DNA of 64,000 nucleotides from Symsagittifera roscoffensis (GCF_963678635.1 NC_087063.1:26533649-26597648); one strand, 5' to 3'; shown: positions 42,331-54,128, numbered from the stretch's first letter. Made by a program: numbers and translations. The notes: a model not told the origin generated them from the letters alone.

Positions 42331-43158
42331 AACTTTGAGCGCGATGCTGAAATTTCTTCTGTTTGTTGATTCTTCAGGATCACTCCTTCTTCTCAAGCTC
42401 TCAAGACCATCCAGGAATCGATCTTCGATTCATCGTCCCTCTGTCTTTTTTTTCAAATCTCATCCTAGCTTGGTGGCCCTTCATTCCTGATCCGAATCGG
42501 TTCGGCAATATCACGAAGATCTTGTCCGCAGTATCAAGTTCCTCTTCCTTCTTTGCAACTACACATTTCAACGCTCTGCCCTCTAGGTTACTCAAGATTG
42601 GCGTGCAGGCCTGCCTTTCGTCATTCAAGCTGTCTTGTTCCATGTGTAACCTCATGACTTCTACCCATGTGTCGATGCATCCATCTGAGTCGTCTTTGAA
42701 TTCTTTTGGTTTCTTGAAGGTTTTCCTAGATTTGCCACCTCCTCTTTCACTCGAGTCTGTATTCCTTGTAGCGAACGCTTTCAGTGTCCTATTCATATTT
42801 TCCCAGGTGTTAGCCCACGTCATGGCATCGGGTCCCACATTAGTGCTCGTGGTGCAATCCCCTGGGCCATTTGTTGAGTTCGAGGTTCCACCCTTCATAA
42901 TTGTCTTGGCGGTGTGGACTCTCGTTTATTCCGTTGTGGTTCTACAAAATCGACTCTGTTGCCTGGCGTTCGATCTGTTACCAGCTTGTTTTGTGATGTA
43001 GAGTTTCTCAAGAGAGCATCTAGTTTGGACTGTATGGCACATGAACTTTCAGCCTGGTCTCTGCTTCTCTGCATTTTGTCTATTCTCGTCTCCAGACTCC
43101 ATAACTTACTGATCACAGTGTCGTACCGTTGGTTCATTTCTTGCATGTCTTTTTTGAC

Positions 43159-43195
<37 letters not shown>

Positions 43196-43887
43196 TCGGT
43201 AGCCTCCACCTTGTCTGACATTTGTTGTAATTCTCTTCTGTTGCCCTCGCCAGATTGAAGCAATTGTCCAGGCTCTCGTTCTTATAATATCGTATCTCCT
43301 TTTTTAGCATTTGTCGATCCTCTTCACTGCACTTAAATTTTTTGTTGATTTGTTCCAACTTCGCCATCAAGTCGCGCAGTTCAAGAAAAGTTGTTTTCTC
43401 ATGGTTAGCTGTTGCCCCATTGTTAGCTGTTGCCTCATGGTTAGCTGTTGCTCCAAGCTCGATCTGATCATCGTTTTGATTGGCCTCTGTTGTTATTGCA
43501 GAAACTGTTCCAAATGTTTTGCCTTTCTCGGTCGTTGGTGTACCTTCTCTTTCTCTCTTGGTTTCATTCCGCCCATCATTGCAATTCTCTCTGTGAACCA
43601 CGTTCTTTTGTTTGAGAATCATCCTTTATCGTTTCCATCGTATTGCTTGTTTTATCTTCCACAATGTCAACCGGCGAGAACTCTATCGATTTCTTTTCCT
43701 GTTCTTCCGCATTTGGCATTGGTGTCGATTCCGTTGTTTTTCTTTCCACCTCATCAACACTCTGATCTGGTGTCTCAAGATCGATTTCTATGGCAGGTAC
43801 AGTTTGTCTTTCCACAGCGCTTTCTTTCGTCTTGTTTTCCTTTGCACTTCTTGTTTTAACCATGCTCACTGAAAAGTTCTTTATCAT
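42331..43887 (-). pseudogene. Gag N-terminal and capsid-like part (element A)
   Basis: The ATG at 43,887 is followed by MVKTRSAKE at 43,863, which B shares. The N-terminus is acidic and Pro/Ser-rich. A coiled coil (KCSEEDRQMLKKEI; an RERE run made by the TC microsatellite) follows. Then comes a capsid-like helical region: KKPKEFKDDSDGCIDTW, LSNLEGRALKCV, FGSGMKGHQARMRFEKK, recognisable as the retrotransposon Gag fold and matched by D (RFDSGVQEHQARVKFDKRR). Frames shift at about 43,600, 43,200, 42,895 and in an A8 run near 42,450. Confidence 0.8.
43162..43193. repeat. TC/GA microsatellite, 16 units
   Basis: (TC)16 within the Gag coiled coil of A. On the minus strand it reads as alternating Arg-Glu codons in one frame. 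Likely slippage point for the frame changes nearby. Confidence 0.9.
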
Positions 43888-44162
43888 TACGTTCGGATCC
43901 TATAGTGTCGCCTTCCGTTGCGACGAGTTATGAGTTTTCCTGGTACTCTTTTGTCTGCTATCGGTACCCTACTTCGCCTCATGATTTTTATTCACAATTT
44001 CTTCTTTTTACATTATTAATATTTACAAGTTTCTATTCTACAGATAAAAACCTAAAAATTCTTCCCAATATTCTTTACAAAAAAATCATTAAGTGATATT
44101 AATCTTGTTGACTTTTGCCGGTTTTTTAATCGATCTAAGTTCTTTTTTGTGCTTTTACTTAA

Positions 44163-45060
44163 GTGTTGGGACACTTCACGCTATCCCAAGACCTCTCATC
44201 CTAGTGTCGGGATGCTTCACACTGTCCCAAGACCTACTACTCAAGGGTTGGGCTACCTCGCACTGCCTCAAGACCTCCTCGCTCTAGTGTTGGGACACTT
44301 CACACTGTCCCAAGACTTTTCCGTACTGTCCCAAGACTTTTCCGTACTGTCCAAAGACTTTTGCATACTGTTCCAAGACTTTTCCGTACTGTCCCAAGGC
44401 TTCACTGTACTGTCCCAAGACTTCTTCGTGCTGTCCCAGGACTTTTCCGTACTGTCCCAAGACTTTTCCGTACTTTTCCAAGACTTTTCCGTACTTTCCC
44501 AAGACTTTTCCGTACTGTCCCAAGGCTTCACTGTACTGTCCCAAGACTTCTTCGTGCTGTCCCAAGGCTTTTCCGTACTGTCCCAAGACTTCTTCGTACT
44601 TTTCCAAGACTTTTCTGCACTGTCCCAAGAATTCTTCGTACTGTCCCAAGACTTCTTTGTACTGTCCCAAGACTTTTCTGTACTGTCCCAAGATTTCTTC
44701 GTACTGTCCCGAAACTTCTCTGTACTGTCCCAAGACTTCTTCGTAATGTCCCAAGACTTCTTCGTACTGTCCCAAGACTTTTCCGTGCTGTCCCAAGACT
44801 TCTTTGTACTGTCCCAAGACTTTTCTGTACTGTCCCAAGATTTCTTCGTACTGTCCCAAGACTTTTCTGTACTGTCCCAAGACTTCTTCGTACTGTCCCA
44901 AGACTTCTTCATACTGTCCCAAGACTTTTCAGTACTGTCCCAAGACTTCTTCGCACCGTCCCAAGACTTCTTCGTACTGTCCCAAGACTTTTCCGTACTG
45001 TCCCAAGACTTCTTCGTACCGTCCCAAGACTTCTTCGTACTGTCCCAAGACTCCTTTTTC
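44163..45060. repeat. 21-bp minisatellite, about 35 copies, with larger units at the left
   Basis: The unit is close to TACTGTCCCAAGACTTCTTCG, with TTTTCC and TTCACTG variants. The left 150 bp is built from units of about 48 bp that share the GTCCCAAGAC core. Because 21 is a multiple of three, open frames arise on both strands; they are not genes. Confidence 0.95.
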
Positions 45061-45887
45061 CCTGTGTTGGGACAATCGGATCTCTTCTTCTTCAGTGTTG
45101 GGACCTTTGATGCACTATCTCTGGTACCACCACTTGAGTTCTAGTATGAAACTTTTCCAAAAACCAACCTTATTGGCCGAAAGTTTCAATTACTAGCCCC
45201 CTTGTGTTTATCTCCCTTTATTAATCCGATACAAGTTGAATACCCAACTTGTTAGCAGGTGTCTTGTGATCAGCTATTCGTCTAAAACCGACAAATCTAG
45301 TACCGAAAACATATAACTCAATTGAAAAAATGATGAAAAACAGAAAGAAAACCCCACCTAAAATTCAAAGGTGACCAATGTCTTCCTTTCGTGAAAAAAA
45401 TGTCTGGTACCTGATTGTCACGCGTTTTCCTCCCCCTACAAACGTTCTTATGGGGTTTTCTCCTTCCAGGTTCCAAAAACTGTCTATTTTTGATCCCCCC
45501 AACTAATCTGACCAGGATATCTACCTTAATTTGATCCTAAATTTGGATATCCTCGCTTTGTAACTCCTCACGCGTGTAAGATTCTAATGTAACTAAATCG
45601 GTGATATCGATTGATTAGTTACTGCAACGTGTCCCCCTTTTTGCAATTTGCAACCGCCAACCTCTAACCTAAGCAGCCCCCCTTCTAACCTCACCCTATT
45701 TAGCCCCCTCTTAAGCCAAAAATTACCTTAAGCGCGTTGGGTGCTAAACCTCTTGAGAAAAAAAAACGTAAAACCTGTTTCCAGGCTTTGCTTGAGAAAA
45801 ATCTTGTCCTCAAAACAGTGGGAATCCGCTTATCCAATCTTACACATATCTCCTAAAATGTAATTTGGATTTTAACTATACCCGTTT

Positions 45888-46190
45888 GACCAAACAGAAC
45901 ACCCCTGTCTGTCCTACTCTGGCTGTTCTGATTCCGTGCGGGTTGCCTCCTTGGCGCTTCCCGCGCCTCTCACTAAAACCATTTTCCCACTTGACTGGTC
46001 ACCTGTTCCAATCAAGTCTCCTTGTGGTCCGTCGAATGACCAAACAGAACACCCCTGTGTGCCCTTCTCTATTTGCTCTCGTCCTTGCTGGATGTTCCTC
46101 TGGTGTGTCCAGCACCTGTCGGGTCCCCTTCCTGTGAACCTCTTCCCCGCTTGGCTGGTCACCTTTTCCAGTCAAGTCTCCTAGTGGTCC
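45888..46190. repeat. Imperfect 150-bp direct repeat in the leader of A
   Basis: Two copies, about 45,888-46,036 and 46,037-46,190. Both begin with GACCAAACAGAACACCCCTGT and end with GACTGGTCACCTGTTCCA or close variants and a GTCCxxTGAA-type tail. Confidence 0.75.
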
Positions 46191-46654
46191 AGTGAAGTTG
46201 CAATCTATCTGAAAACTTTTAATAACGTTCCGAACTCGGGCACTTGTATAAAATTGCTGATTTGATCGAAACGATGGGTCTTGTGGAAACAGAATGGGTA
46301 TACTACTTTAATTAATATAAAGGTTTGACCCAACTAATCTGGTATCAAAATCACTGTCTTTTTGTTTTTTTTTGTTTTGCTTTTTGTTCCTTGTTCTATT
46401 TTTTTTTGGTTTGGTTTTGCTCGCGCTTTTTGTATTTTTGCTGATTTTTCTCCCTAGTTACCCCCTTACTCGGTTAGCTAGGCCTCGTTCGGAGAGCGTA
46501 CCAGAAATTTTCTCGAGTTTTCTTAAAAAGCTATCACGGTACAACCGGTAGGCTTACAGGTTCCCGCTATACCGTACCACCAGTACTCTAGAATGGGCAT
46601 GTAGCCAGGAGCTGTGTCAAGTGGGTTTGACTCCGTAGTCATGATGTCGTAAAA

Positions 46655-46670
46655 ACACCCAGGAGCGCCA
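46655..46670 (-). promoter_or_regulatory. Primer-binding site of element A
   Basis: On the minus strand, TGGCGCTCCTGGGTGT lies 11 nt inside the 5' LTR. It is nearly the same as that of B (TGGTGCTCCTGGGTT), although the LTRs differ. tRNA not identified. Confidence 0.75.
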
Positions 46671-46681
46671 TAAAAACACTA

Positions 46682-47566
46682 TGTAACAGTCGCCTACTTA
46701 ACTCACATATGAGGTTAAAGAAAAATAGGCCATATAACCATTGGCTCAAGAGTCAGGGACACTATCTCTTGTGTTTTTCTACCTCGAACGGTCGGAGCCA
46801 ATTCGGTTCATCTGCGACATGAGACTAAAACCCTCGTTACAGCTCAAAGGCCACTACCAAAATCCCCCCCCCCACTCTATGAAAAATAAGAACGTCCCCA
46901 TACTTAGGTCTCAAAATACCCAAAATACGCGAACGCCGTTGAAAACAGGGTCGGAACATTTCGTTTTAGTTGCTTGTTTTAGACAGTGGAATTTTCATCT
47001 ATTTTAGATGGATCAACCTATAACTCTCTTACCTCAACATAACAATTAGAAAACACACTCAAGAAAACTAAATTGGGTACTCACATACCAGCACACTCGA
47101 GAATTGGAGTTACTAAATTAACTAGCGACTCTAGCATAAATTGAATTAAATATAACTTGAGAAATTCTGAATCAGTGAGTTTTGACTTGGGAATCGAATT
47201 TTGGGCTTGGACCATTGAGAGACTTCGGCTGTCCACCTTTCCACTGAAGGTTCACTCTGGTCCACTTCTAAATGGTATCTCTTCAGTTCGCAATCGTTCT
47301 GCCTTCTAATTCAGGATAGGACAGCTCTACTCTAGTTTGATATTATATCTGGAAATTGCGAATAGCAATTTCCCGCTGTTTTTTCGATCATTTTCCCGCG
47401 ATTGTAAATCGGTTGTTCTCATCTTATATTTCTGAGTTTTTCAGCTGTCGCGAGAAGGTTGAGCATGACATGCCCAATTCGAAAGCTTGAAAAATTCCAT
47501 TTCACCCCAAAATCATGTTTCTCGCGTTGTTCAAGGTCAAACTTCCAAATATGACCGACTGGCACA
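46682..47566 (-). repeat. 5' LTR of element A (885 bp)
   Basis: It begins TGTAACAGTCGCC and ends GACTGGCACA on plus, with TG/CA ends. It matches 9,453-10,268, the reverse complement of 8,659-9,451, and the split LTR at 15,108-15,175 with 26,437-26,916. The hairpin is at 47,351-47,373. A run of about 11 C lies near 46,866. Confidence 0.9.
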
Positions 47567-47849
47567 ACATTAGTTTATACATTATCCTGATTGAAGTCAT
47601 CACTGTCATTTTATAAAGAATTGCCTAATTTTAAACGAGGCAGTGTTTAGATAATATACAGCGGTAATTTGATATTGATACGAGAGATCGCTGTCACCTA
47701 TAAGGTGTGCTTTTGTATTATCGTTGATAGTAATTTTTGTCTGTAGGCTATTTGGCCATAAAAGTAGAAATTGAGCGGGATTGAATTTACCTCAACAATG
47801 GGCAGATTCTGTGTTTTTCAAGTTGAATTGATATTAGGGTTTCTTCAAA
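47567..47849. other. Short stretch between elements A and D
   Basis: About 280 bp of AT-rich DNA without a frame or repeat that I recognise. It may be the last of D's leader or host DNA. No LTR of D is visible. Confidence 0.5.
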
Positions 47850-48640
47850 AATAACTTTTTGACGGAATCGAAGGACTCGTTCGGAGAAGCGACTAAGATT
47901 TTGCTCGATATTTGCTGAATCGTTTTGACTCTGGTGTACAAGAGCATCAGGCAAGGGTGAAGTTTGATAAGAGGCGCCAGGGGAATAATGAGGCTATTGA
48001 TAAGTTTTTGGATGACCTCAAACGGCTTAGAAGGAGGAGTAACCGTGATTACAGAATCTCTGAAAGAAACTTGGCTACAGGCCCAAAGTTTATGGACGGT
48101 GTGAGGAGTGACGAATTGAAGACCATGCTGGTCACTCATATTACCTTGTCAGCAGACAGTCTACCCACGGCGGACGACTTACGCGTTAATTTGCGCAAAC
48201 GCAAATGCCTACTCGGAAAACCCATAGTTCAGAATCGCTACAGTAATTAAGGCAACTATTGTTGCACAAATACCGGCTTTGGTTCCAGTTGGTATATAGC
48301 TCGTGATGATATGGACAAGAGGAGGTCACGAACAAATTGTGGTTCACTGGACCACCACGTGTCAGCTTTTTTCACATAAAAACAAAGCATGAAGGCAATT
48401 ATTTACTTCATTGACGACGTGGATGCGACAGATGAGGACCACAAAGAATATGTGAGAGAACTAATAGATAAAAACGGACCGAAATGTTCTTTCTGCAATC
48501 TTGATGGACGCTTGAAATTTGACTGCACTCAGTTTTGGGATACAGTAGCAGACGCGAGGCTTCCCCTGCCACAAGGAGAGGTTATCATGAGTGAAGGCCA
48601 GTCGAGCACACCTGATGAATGAAGTTGAATCCCATGAGAA
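47850..48640 (+). pseudogene. Gag capsid and nucleocapsid part (element D)
   Basis: The frame at 47,912-48,250 reads RFDSGVQEHQARVKFDKRR, IDKFLDDLKRLRRRS and LATGPKFMDGVRSDELKTML, matching the A capsid region. After a break, 48,389-48,622 gives one knuckle, CSFCNLDGRLKFDC, with Arg where His is expected. The first knuckle, expected near 48,330, is damaged. The frame then breaks again. The N-terminal part is absent. Confidence 0.75.
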
Positions 48641-49130
48641 AAAAGCGTCACAAAACACCTTCGCTGCCATGAAAGTGAAGAGAGCGCCAGAAGACGCGAT
48701 GGCCTTGAATCTGGATATTGTCTCTGCAAACACATATAAGGTGTATTATGGCATAGCTGCTCGGACCGCCTTGCAAAGGTTCAAAAGTAGTTAGCTACAA
48801 AAGAAGTTGAACAATGAATGAGGTCTGAACTAAAGAATACAGAGTTTCGCGAAGTTAGACACCTTGGTAATGACGGTGGAAGCAGAAGAGAAAGAGGTTG
48901 CCAAGAGCCGAGGTTTGACTTTGAATGTTATCTCTGTTAGGACCTTTGGATGACGAGAGAGGGTAGCAAGATAGTGTCAGTCATTTTGGTTTTGGATCAT
49001 CAAGTGGTAAAAAACTTGAGTAAACAGTCAGAGATAACAGAGCTGTGAGAGCCCTAGTCACAACAGGTGGACCAAGGCTGTGAAGATAGATGGACATAAA
49101 ATGGAGATCTATGGCCCATAGCCAACTCTG
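48641..49130 (+). other. Decayed Gag-protease junction (element D)
   Basis: No conserved frame beyond short ones (a Lys/Ala-rich piece at 48,591-48,794). Position equals the A region 41,250-41,700. Confidence 0.4.
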
Positions 49131-50045
49131 ATGAATATGGATTGCTTAAACATCTACACGAAGGCTCACGTGACAAATGCAAGTGATCAAGTAGGCCGGA
49201 TTTACAATGGACGAGAGGAAGTCATGTACGACGAATTGGACACAACGATAAGTTCGAACAGGGCGCAGCCCACATCAGCTGCGAAGCTGATCTGGCAGCG
49301 GACTGGCTGGACGTACAAGGCAGTCAGCTTTCGGTAAAGGGGCTGCTTGACACCGGGGGTGGTTGTCAGTGTCATAAACATTAGCACTTGGACCGACATG
49401 GGCTTTGATAGGTCGGACTTGTTACCAATAATATCCGACTGGCCGTGGCCAACCAAGGTGCAGTTTATTTGGCCGGAAGGACACGTGTCATCTCGCTGCA
49501 ACTGGGGGACAGAGTTTTTTAGTCGTCGAGAACCTAGACGAGTCCGACCAGTTCATATTGGGACGCCATTTTGTGGGAAAACTTGACGTCACGATTGACC
49601 TCAACGACCGATTAATACGTCCCAAAGACCCAGTGAGGATGTATGAAAAGAAACCTGTTAAAAAGATCTTGATAAATTAAGCAAAGGTGCCGATTTTTCT
49701 AGATCGAAAAGTTGTATTTAGATCGAATCAAGCTGTAGTGGCCTGTTTAGGATGATAAATTTAAAGGACCTTAGCTGAAAATTGAATTTAAATGAAGTAG
49801 CAATAGACAAAATTGTCTGGTATTGATCCCAAACAGTAGGCAACCAGCTTATTTAGCAAGAAGCTTCTCATCACTCAGAACGGACTATGTGTGAGTGTGT
49901 TGTTGAAGACACAGGCTACACCGGTGACAATACGTGGAGAGAAGCTTGATTATTTGTTGCCTCTGAACACAGAAAATCAGAGTATGGAGAACTTCAAAAA
50001 ATTTGAGGCCACTGAGTGTCCTAATAAAGAGTGTATTTTAAGAGA
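49131..50045 (+). pseudogene. Protease and pre-RT region (element D)
   Basis: It begins MNMDCLNIYTKAHVTN (A: NIDRINIYTKTMITC). The active-site text LLDTG is readable at about 49,345, followed in the next frame by WTDMGFDRSDL. FVGKLDVTIDLNDRLIR, NGLCVSVLLKTQ and RGEKLDYLLPLN follow to 50,045. Several stops and shifts. After 50,045 RT should follow but is missing. Confidence 0.75.
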
Positions 50046-50144
50046 ATAAACGAATTAAAGTCTTTTAAAAAAGTGTTTTTTTTTTAAATAATTCGAAGAC
50101 ATACAGATAAACAATTACTATATGGTTTAATAAATTAGGGCCTC
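50046..50144 (+). other. Deletion point of RT and RNase H in element D
   Basis: About 100 bp of T-rich DNA joins the pre-RT region to the linker (GHPDLLAEKAAKI). About 2 kb of RT and RNase H expected here are missing. Confidence 0.7.
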
Positions 50145-51350
50145 CCATACCAGGACACCCTGATCTTCTCGCTGAAAAAGCTGCCAAAATAAAGATGTTG
50201 GCAAAAGATGATCCAGTTCTGTTGGACTTGATAGTGCGCTCCAATCTGGTACAACAAGACCTTGCCAGACTGGGCGTCAATAGCCTAGCGCTGCTGAACA
50301 AAACAAGGAGCGTGGCACCGGATGTCATGCGCACAATTCGCAATCTAGTCGATTGAGAAATTGAAAGGCAGGATCATGAAAGGATGGAGACTACGCGATA
50401 TTGACAGTCACGAGAAGACAGAAACGCGACTGATAGTGACTCGGAGTCCGGATGATGAACGGGATAGCCGGTCAATAGTTAATAAACTGGTTAACTCGAT
50501 GCCGAAGAATGTACTGTTGAGAAAAATATACGAACATCACGAACAGACCAGCACTCAGTTTGCTGAAGGAAGCAGTGTCAGACTCAGAGCTAACGTAGAA
50601 AGGAGAGCCCAGTTCGTTGATGCGACAATGGCTTACGAGCCGTGCTTGAAATGTTCCTCCGGTGTTGAAACTTTGTCCGGGGAGTCGACTCAAAAAAATG
50701 ATCCAGACGTGATCTTGAGGAAACATTGTCAGTGGATTAGAGGTTGGAAGGATCAAGCGACATACAGCTCAGACGTGTCAGAAATAGCAGTCCAATCCTT
50801 ACTAGTGAAATGGAAACAGCGCGGGTTGGACAGAGAAATCCATCAAGACTCAGACAGAGATAGATGTACACCCGATGAAGAGTGCATTGTAGTCGATCAT
50901 GGTGCAGACAAGCTTGAGTTGATAGCAGTGTCAAAACGTCAAACTAGGTTACTTAGGTATACTTCGTTCGTCCGTACCAACATTGAATCTTTAGAACAAG
51001 AAGCGACACCTTTGAAAAAATTATGCTGCGTTAAATTGATGGACGATGCCCATGCTCCAGAAATAATCAGCGGACAACTGAATGCAAGGAAAACCTAATT
51101 GAAGGCCCGGTACCGACTGTTGGCTCTTCTAAGGGCTCAAAGAAATGATACTCAAAGAAATGATAGAATGATGAGCAATTTGAAAGTATGTATAGAGAAC
51201 GGATCAACCGACAAAATTGACTTGGAACAGATAAGTTATAAGATACTGATACGTTTTTACATGAAAAGAAAAGATTTGTTGTACCTGAACTTAGACAGGA
51301 TCGTTGCCAGCAAGCGCAAAAAAGAAGATAAATTCCTTTAAAGATAAATA
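50145..51350 (+). pseudogene. Linker between RNase H and integrase (element D)
   Basis: It starts GHPDLLAEKAAKIKMLA and IVRSNLVQQDLARLG, matching B. The middle (50,361-51,098) is charged and open; 51,099-51,341 has LKARYRLLALLRAQRND and leads to the zinc region. It is 34-40% similar by eye to B in the best parts, so this linker is a real part of Pol. No domain recognised. Confidence 0.7.
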
Positions 51351-52440
51351 CAGATGCATTGTTGTTTCGCTAAGACGGGTCATCAGGGCGTGGGCAAGGT
51401 GCAAGGTGTACAACTGGGCTTAGAAGCGGTTTGAATAGCCTGGCTCGAGGAATGCCTGTGAGAAGTGGATTTCTGCATGCCTGTCATGTCAACAGGCGAA
51501 GGACTCCTGGAAATTAGGATTTCCTCTGCAATCGATAGAATTATCAGGCTTCAATGAGGTAGTGCAAATAGATCATCAGAAAGTCTGCATGACGTCCAAT
51601 GGCTATAATCAAATGCTGTTGCTGATCGATATATGCAGTTGCTTACGAAATATGCAGATGCAGTACTCTGTTTGAAGGCATCAGCGGAGGAAACCTGTGA
51701 TCAATTGGTAAACTTTTGGGTTGCTAGACACGGATATCCAATCATGTTCCAGTCTGACAATGGCAAGGCATTCGTCAGTGACACCACAAAGGAATTGATG
51801 AAAAGGTCGGGGATGGCACAGGTCCACTCGACCATTTACCACCCCCAGAAGAATGGCCTGGTCGAGAGGCAGATACCCGCACTAACTTACATGCTGAGAA
51901 TTTATTACTCACGATACATGGACGACTGGTACATGCACTTGCCGCAGGTGGTGGGCACGAACAACAGTACGCTACATTCCACCACAGTGATCAGCCCACA
52001 AATGATGCAAACAGGCCACGAAAAAACTCTTCTTTTAACGTTCTTCTATCCCAAATACAAAGGGAGGAAGACGGCGCCGCAAATTTACCTACAGGACGTG
52101 ATCCAAAGACAACAAGAAAAATTTGATTTGTGCCGATGAAACACACAGATGGCACAGATTAGGTAGAAGAGGAGATTCGGTAAAAGTTCCGCCGACGCCA
52201 TAGCATACTCAGTGGGAGATTACGTTTGGGTATTCCAAGAGGTGGTTACTCCAAAGGGAATCAAGAAGTTTCTGAAGAAATGGCGTGGTCCAATTCAGAT
52301 AACTGAAGTACACCAAAATGGTCGTTTTTATAGATTGAGCACCGGACGCGCTGCTCAATACGAGAACATCAAACCGCACAATGCCTCATCCAAAGACTGG
52401 TGCGTCCCGGCTGACATGCATGAGAATGACTACTTCATAA
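51351..52440 (+). pseudogene. Integrase (element D)
   Basis: The zinc region is decayed (TGHQGVGKVQ). The catalytic Asp in VVQIDHQKV is at about 51,570; 51,633-52,139 holds Asp in FQSDNGKAF and Glu in NGLVERQ. After a break, 52,212-52,440 has GDYVWVFQEV, KWRGPIQITEVHQN and LSTGRAAQYENIKPH. Stops interrupt the first third. Confidence 0.85.
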
Positions 52441-53060
52441 TGAATCCCACTTGTGAAGCGAATGAAGGAGGTACACGGGATAAAAACGACGGGGGTGATA
52501 AAATGAGGTGATAAATGACTGTGATCCACCATTGAACTTAGAGTTAACAGAGCGATTAGATTTCGATGACGAAACCCTCCTTATGCGAGGAGGCCTGGAA
52601 GGTCAAAGAGCAAACTGAGTTCGACAAAAGAGTAGAGCCTGATTTTCCTTGGCCACGGAAACCCGACAGAGCAAGAGGGGGAAAGGACAAGAAAAATTAC
52701 AACTGTTACTGTGATGAGTTTGTTGTGGACAAAAATGCACTAAATAACATAAAGAACTCAGTAGTTGGGCTAGATGAGTTAATGATCTCTCATGACATCG
52801 ACCTGGTCGACGATAGAGAGGCGAAGTGGATTGAGACAAAGTCGAATGAGACAGTTAAGTCGATTCAGGATATCGACCAGTCCAGCTTCAAGTACTTTAA
52901 TCACGACAACACTGAATCCAACTGGGTTCGTCCAGATGGAACCTAATGCGTTCTCAAATATAACCTCGATCTTCTCGATCCTGGGCTATCGACAGGGACG
53001 TCGTTGAACATTTTGGTCTTTGGAGTGGAAGTAGAAAAATTCACCCACGCCAACAATTTG
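52441..53060 (+). pseudogene. Acidic Pol extension (element D)
   Basis: MNPTCEANEGGTRDKND, then 52,566-52,946 with NYNCYCDEFVVDKNALN and VVGLDELMISHDIDLVDD, matching B closely in order. It ends with a TGTSLNI-type FGVEVEKFTHANNL piece just before the duplicated unit. Two frameshifts. Confidence 0.75.
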
Positions 53061-53189
53061 ATGATCACAAATCTAAAATCAGCAACAAAAACAGGAGAAT
53101 TGGAAACAGAGAGAGAAAATCGTAAAAGTCCGGCTTTTGGATGAAATTGTGAGTCGTATTTTGATCTTCCAAATCACTGCTCGAACAAC

Positions 53190-53634
53190 ATCATTGTGAC
53201 CGACAGTAATTTTATACTCACGGAACGCCACTGCGCCATAGCGATAACCGCATATGTAAAACTCGAAAAAGTGCAGGGGACTGACTTTAGATGAGAGTAT
53301 AAGAATCTCGGTTTTCATGCAAACAAAGGCCTGGAGTAGGAAAGATAATAGCGCTGCCCTCTGTAGCAGCACGAATACCGAGGAAATGCTTGTGTTTGTT
53401 GGTAACCAAGGCCACGATAGGCAGCACGTAAAAATCTAGAGCTTTGAGCTGGCACTGACCCGACTCAGGGGTTTCCTGGTCGAGAGAGGAGTGATCTCAC
53501 TCTCCTCATCAATTTATGATCCAAATAGGGGAAAACTACACCCCAGTGAGTTTCATTCTCTAGTGCATGCAATTTTTTCGGAAACAGATATAGAAGTCTT
53601 CTTGCATAAGAAGCAGTATCTAAGCATACGCTAA
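53190..53634 (+). pseudogene. Macro-domain-like C-terminus of Pol (element D, copy 1)
   Basis: IVTDSNFILTERHCAIAITAYV, a broken helix region, CLCLLVTKA and then LTRLRGFLVERGVISL, SIYDPNRGKLHPSE, HAIFSETDIEVFLHK with TAA at 53,632-53,634. The YDPNRGKL text is kept from E. Stops and shifts in the middle. Confidence 0.6.
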
Positions 53635-54128
53635 CGCCTCGATGAAGATCAAGAGTTTCTCTAGTTGGTTAAGCATTTTGGAAACTGGGATTTAAGCATT
53701 ATGATATCATCTTTTGCTTCATTTGGTTATTTTAGATAGAATTATGTTAACATAGGATGCTGTTGCACTGTAGGTAGGTGTATAAATGTGATCATGTAAA
53801 GATTGCTTGATTTTGTTTGATATTGGTTTGGAGCCTAGATTGTTCCAGACGCGTGGTGACAGCGTCCGATAATATTAGATTGGCAGAAATGGAGATGGAC
53901 GATCCACCTCGGTGCCATTTTTCAGATCAAAAGATGTAAAGCTTCAATTGGATGATTTTAATAGATTCGAATGATGTTTTTTCGTTTTGATAAAAGTTTG
54001 TACAAAGATTCAAAAATTGCGATTTATCTTTTAGATTGTGATTGATCATGTATTTGTTTATAGAAGTTTGAAATCGAAATCAGAGAGAATAATCAAGATA
54101 AAAGAAGATAAGCGATAAAAACGACCTT
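53635..54128 (+). other. Spacer between Pol and ORF3 (element D, copy 1)
   Basis: AT-rich, no frame. It does not show the seven-G run of A and E. The duplicated copy is 56,440-56,933. Confidence 0.5.

Larger units (their letters stand above)
43888..46654 (-). other. Leader of element A (2.8 kb, non-coding)
   Basis: Between PBS and gag. It holds the 21-bp minisatellite (44,163-45,060) and a 150-bp imperfect direct repeat (45,888-46,190). Other parts are T-rich on plus near 46,360-46,440. No conserved frame. In position it matches the B leader, which has a different repeat family. Confidence 0.65.
15108..47566 (-). mobile_element. Element A: giant Ty3/gypsy-type LTR retrotransposon, about 21.2 kb without B
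   Basis: The 5' LTR is 46,682-47,566. The 3' LTR is 26,437-26,916 plus 15,108-15,175, split by B and truncated at its far end. Between them on the minus strand lie a PBS, a 2.8 kb leader, gag, protease, RT, RNase H, integrase, acidic extension, macro-like domain, ORF3 and ORF4. Net length is about 21.2 kb although A has lost about 0.9 kb of linker, 0.7 kb of ORF3 and 0.35 kb of LTR. Many stops and frameshifts show it is dead. The right flank is ACATT; the left target duplication is lost, so it cannot be tested. Confidence 0.85.

Noticed and set aside
44163-45060. Possible CRISPR array
   Set aside because: Units are directly adjacent without unique spacers, vary from unit to unit, and lie in a eukaryotic element.
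44149-45144. Plus-strand ORF of 331 residues made of VLSQDFF-like repeats, and similar minus-strand ORFs
   Set aside because: They come from the 21-bp minisatellite; a unit divisible by three keeps several frames open on both strands. No conserved non-repeat part.
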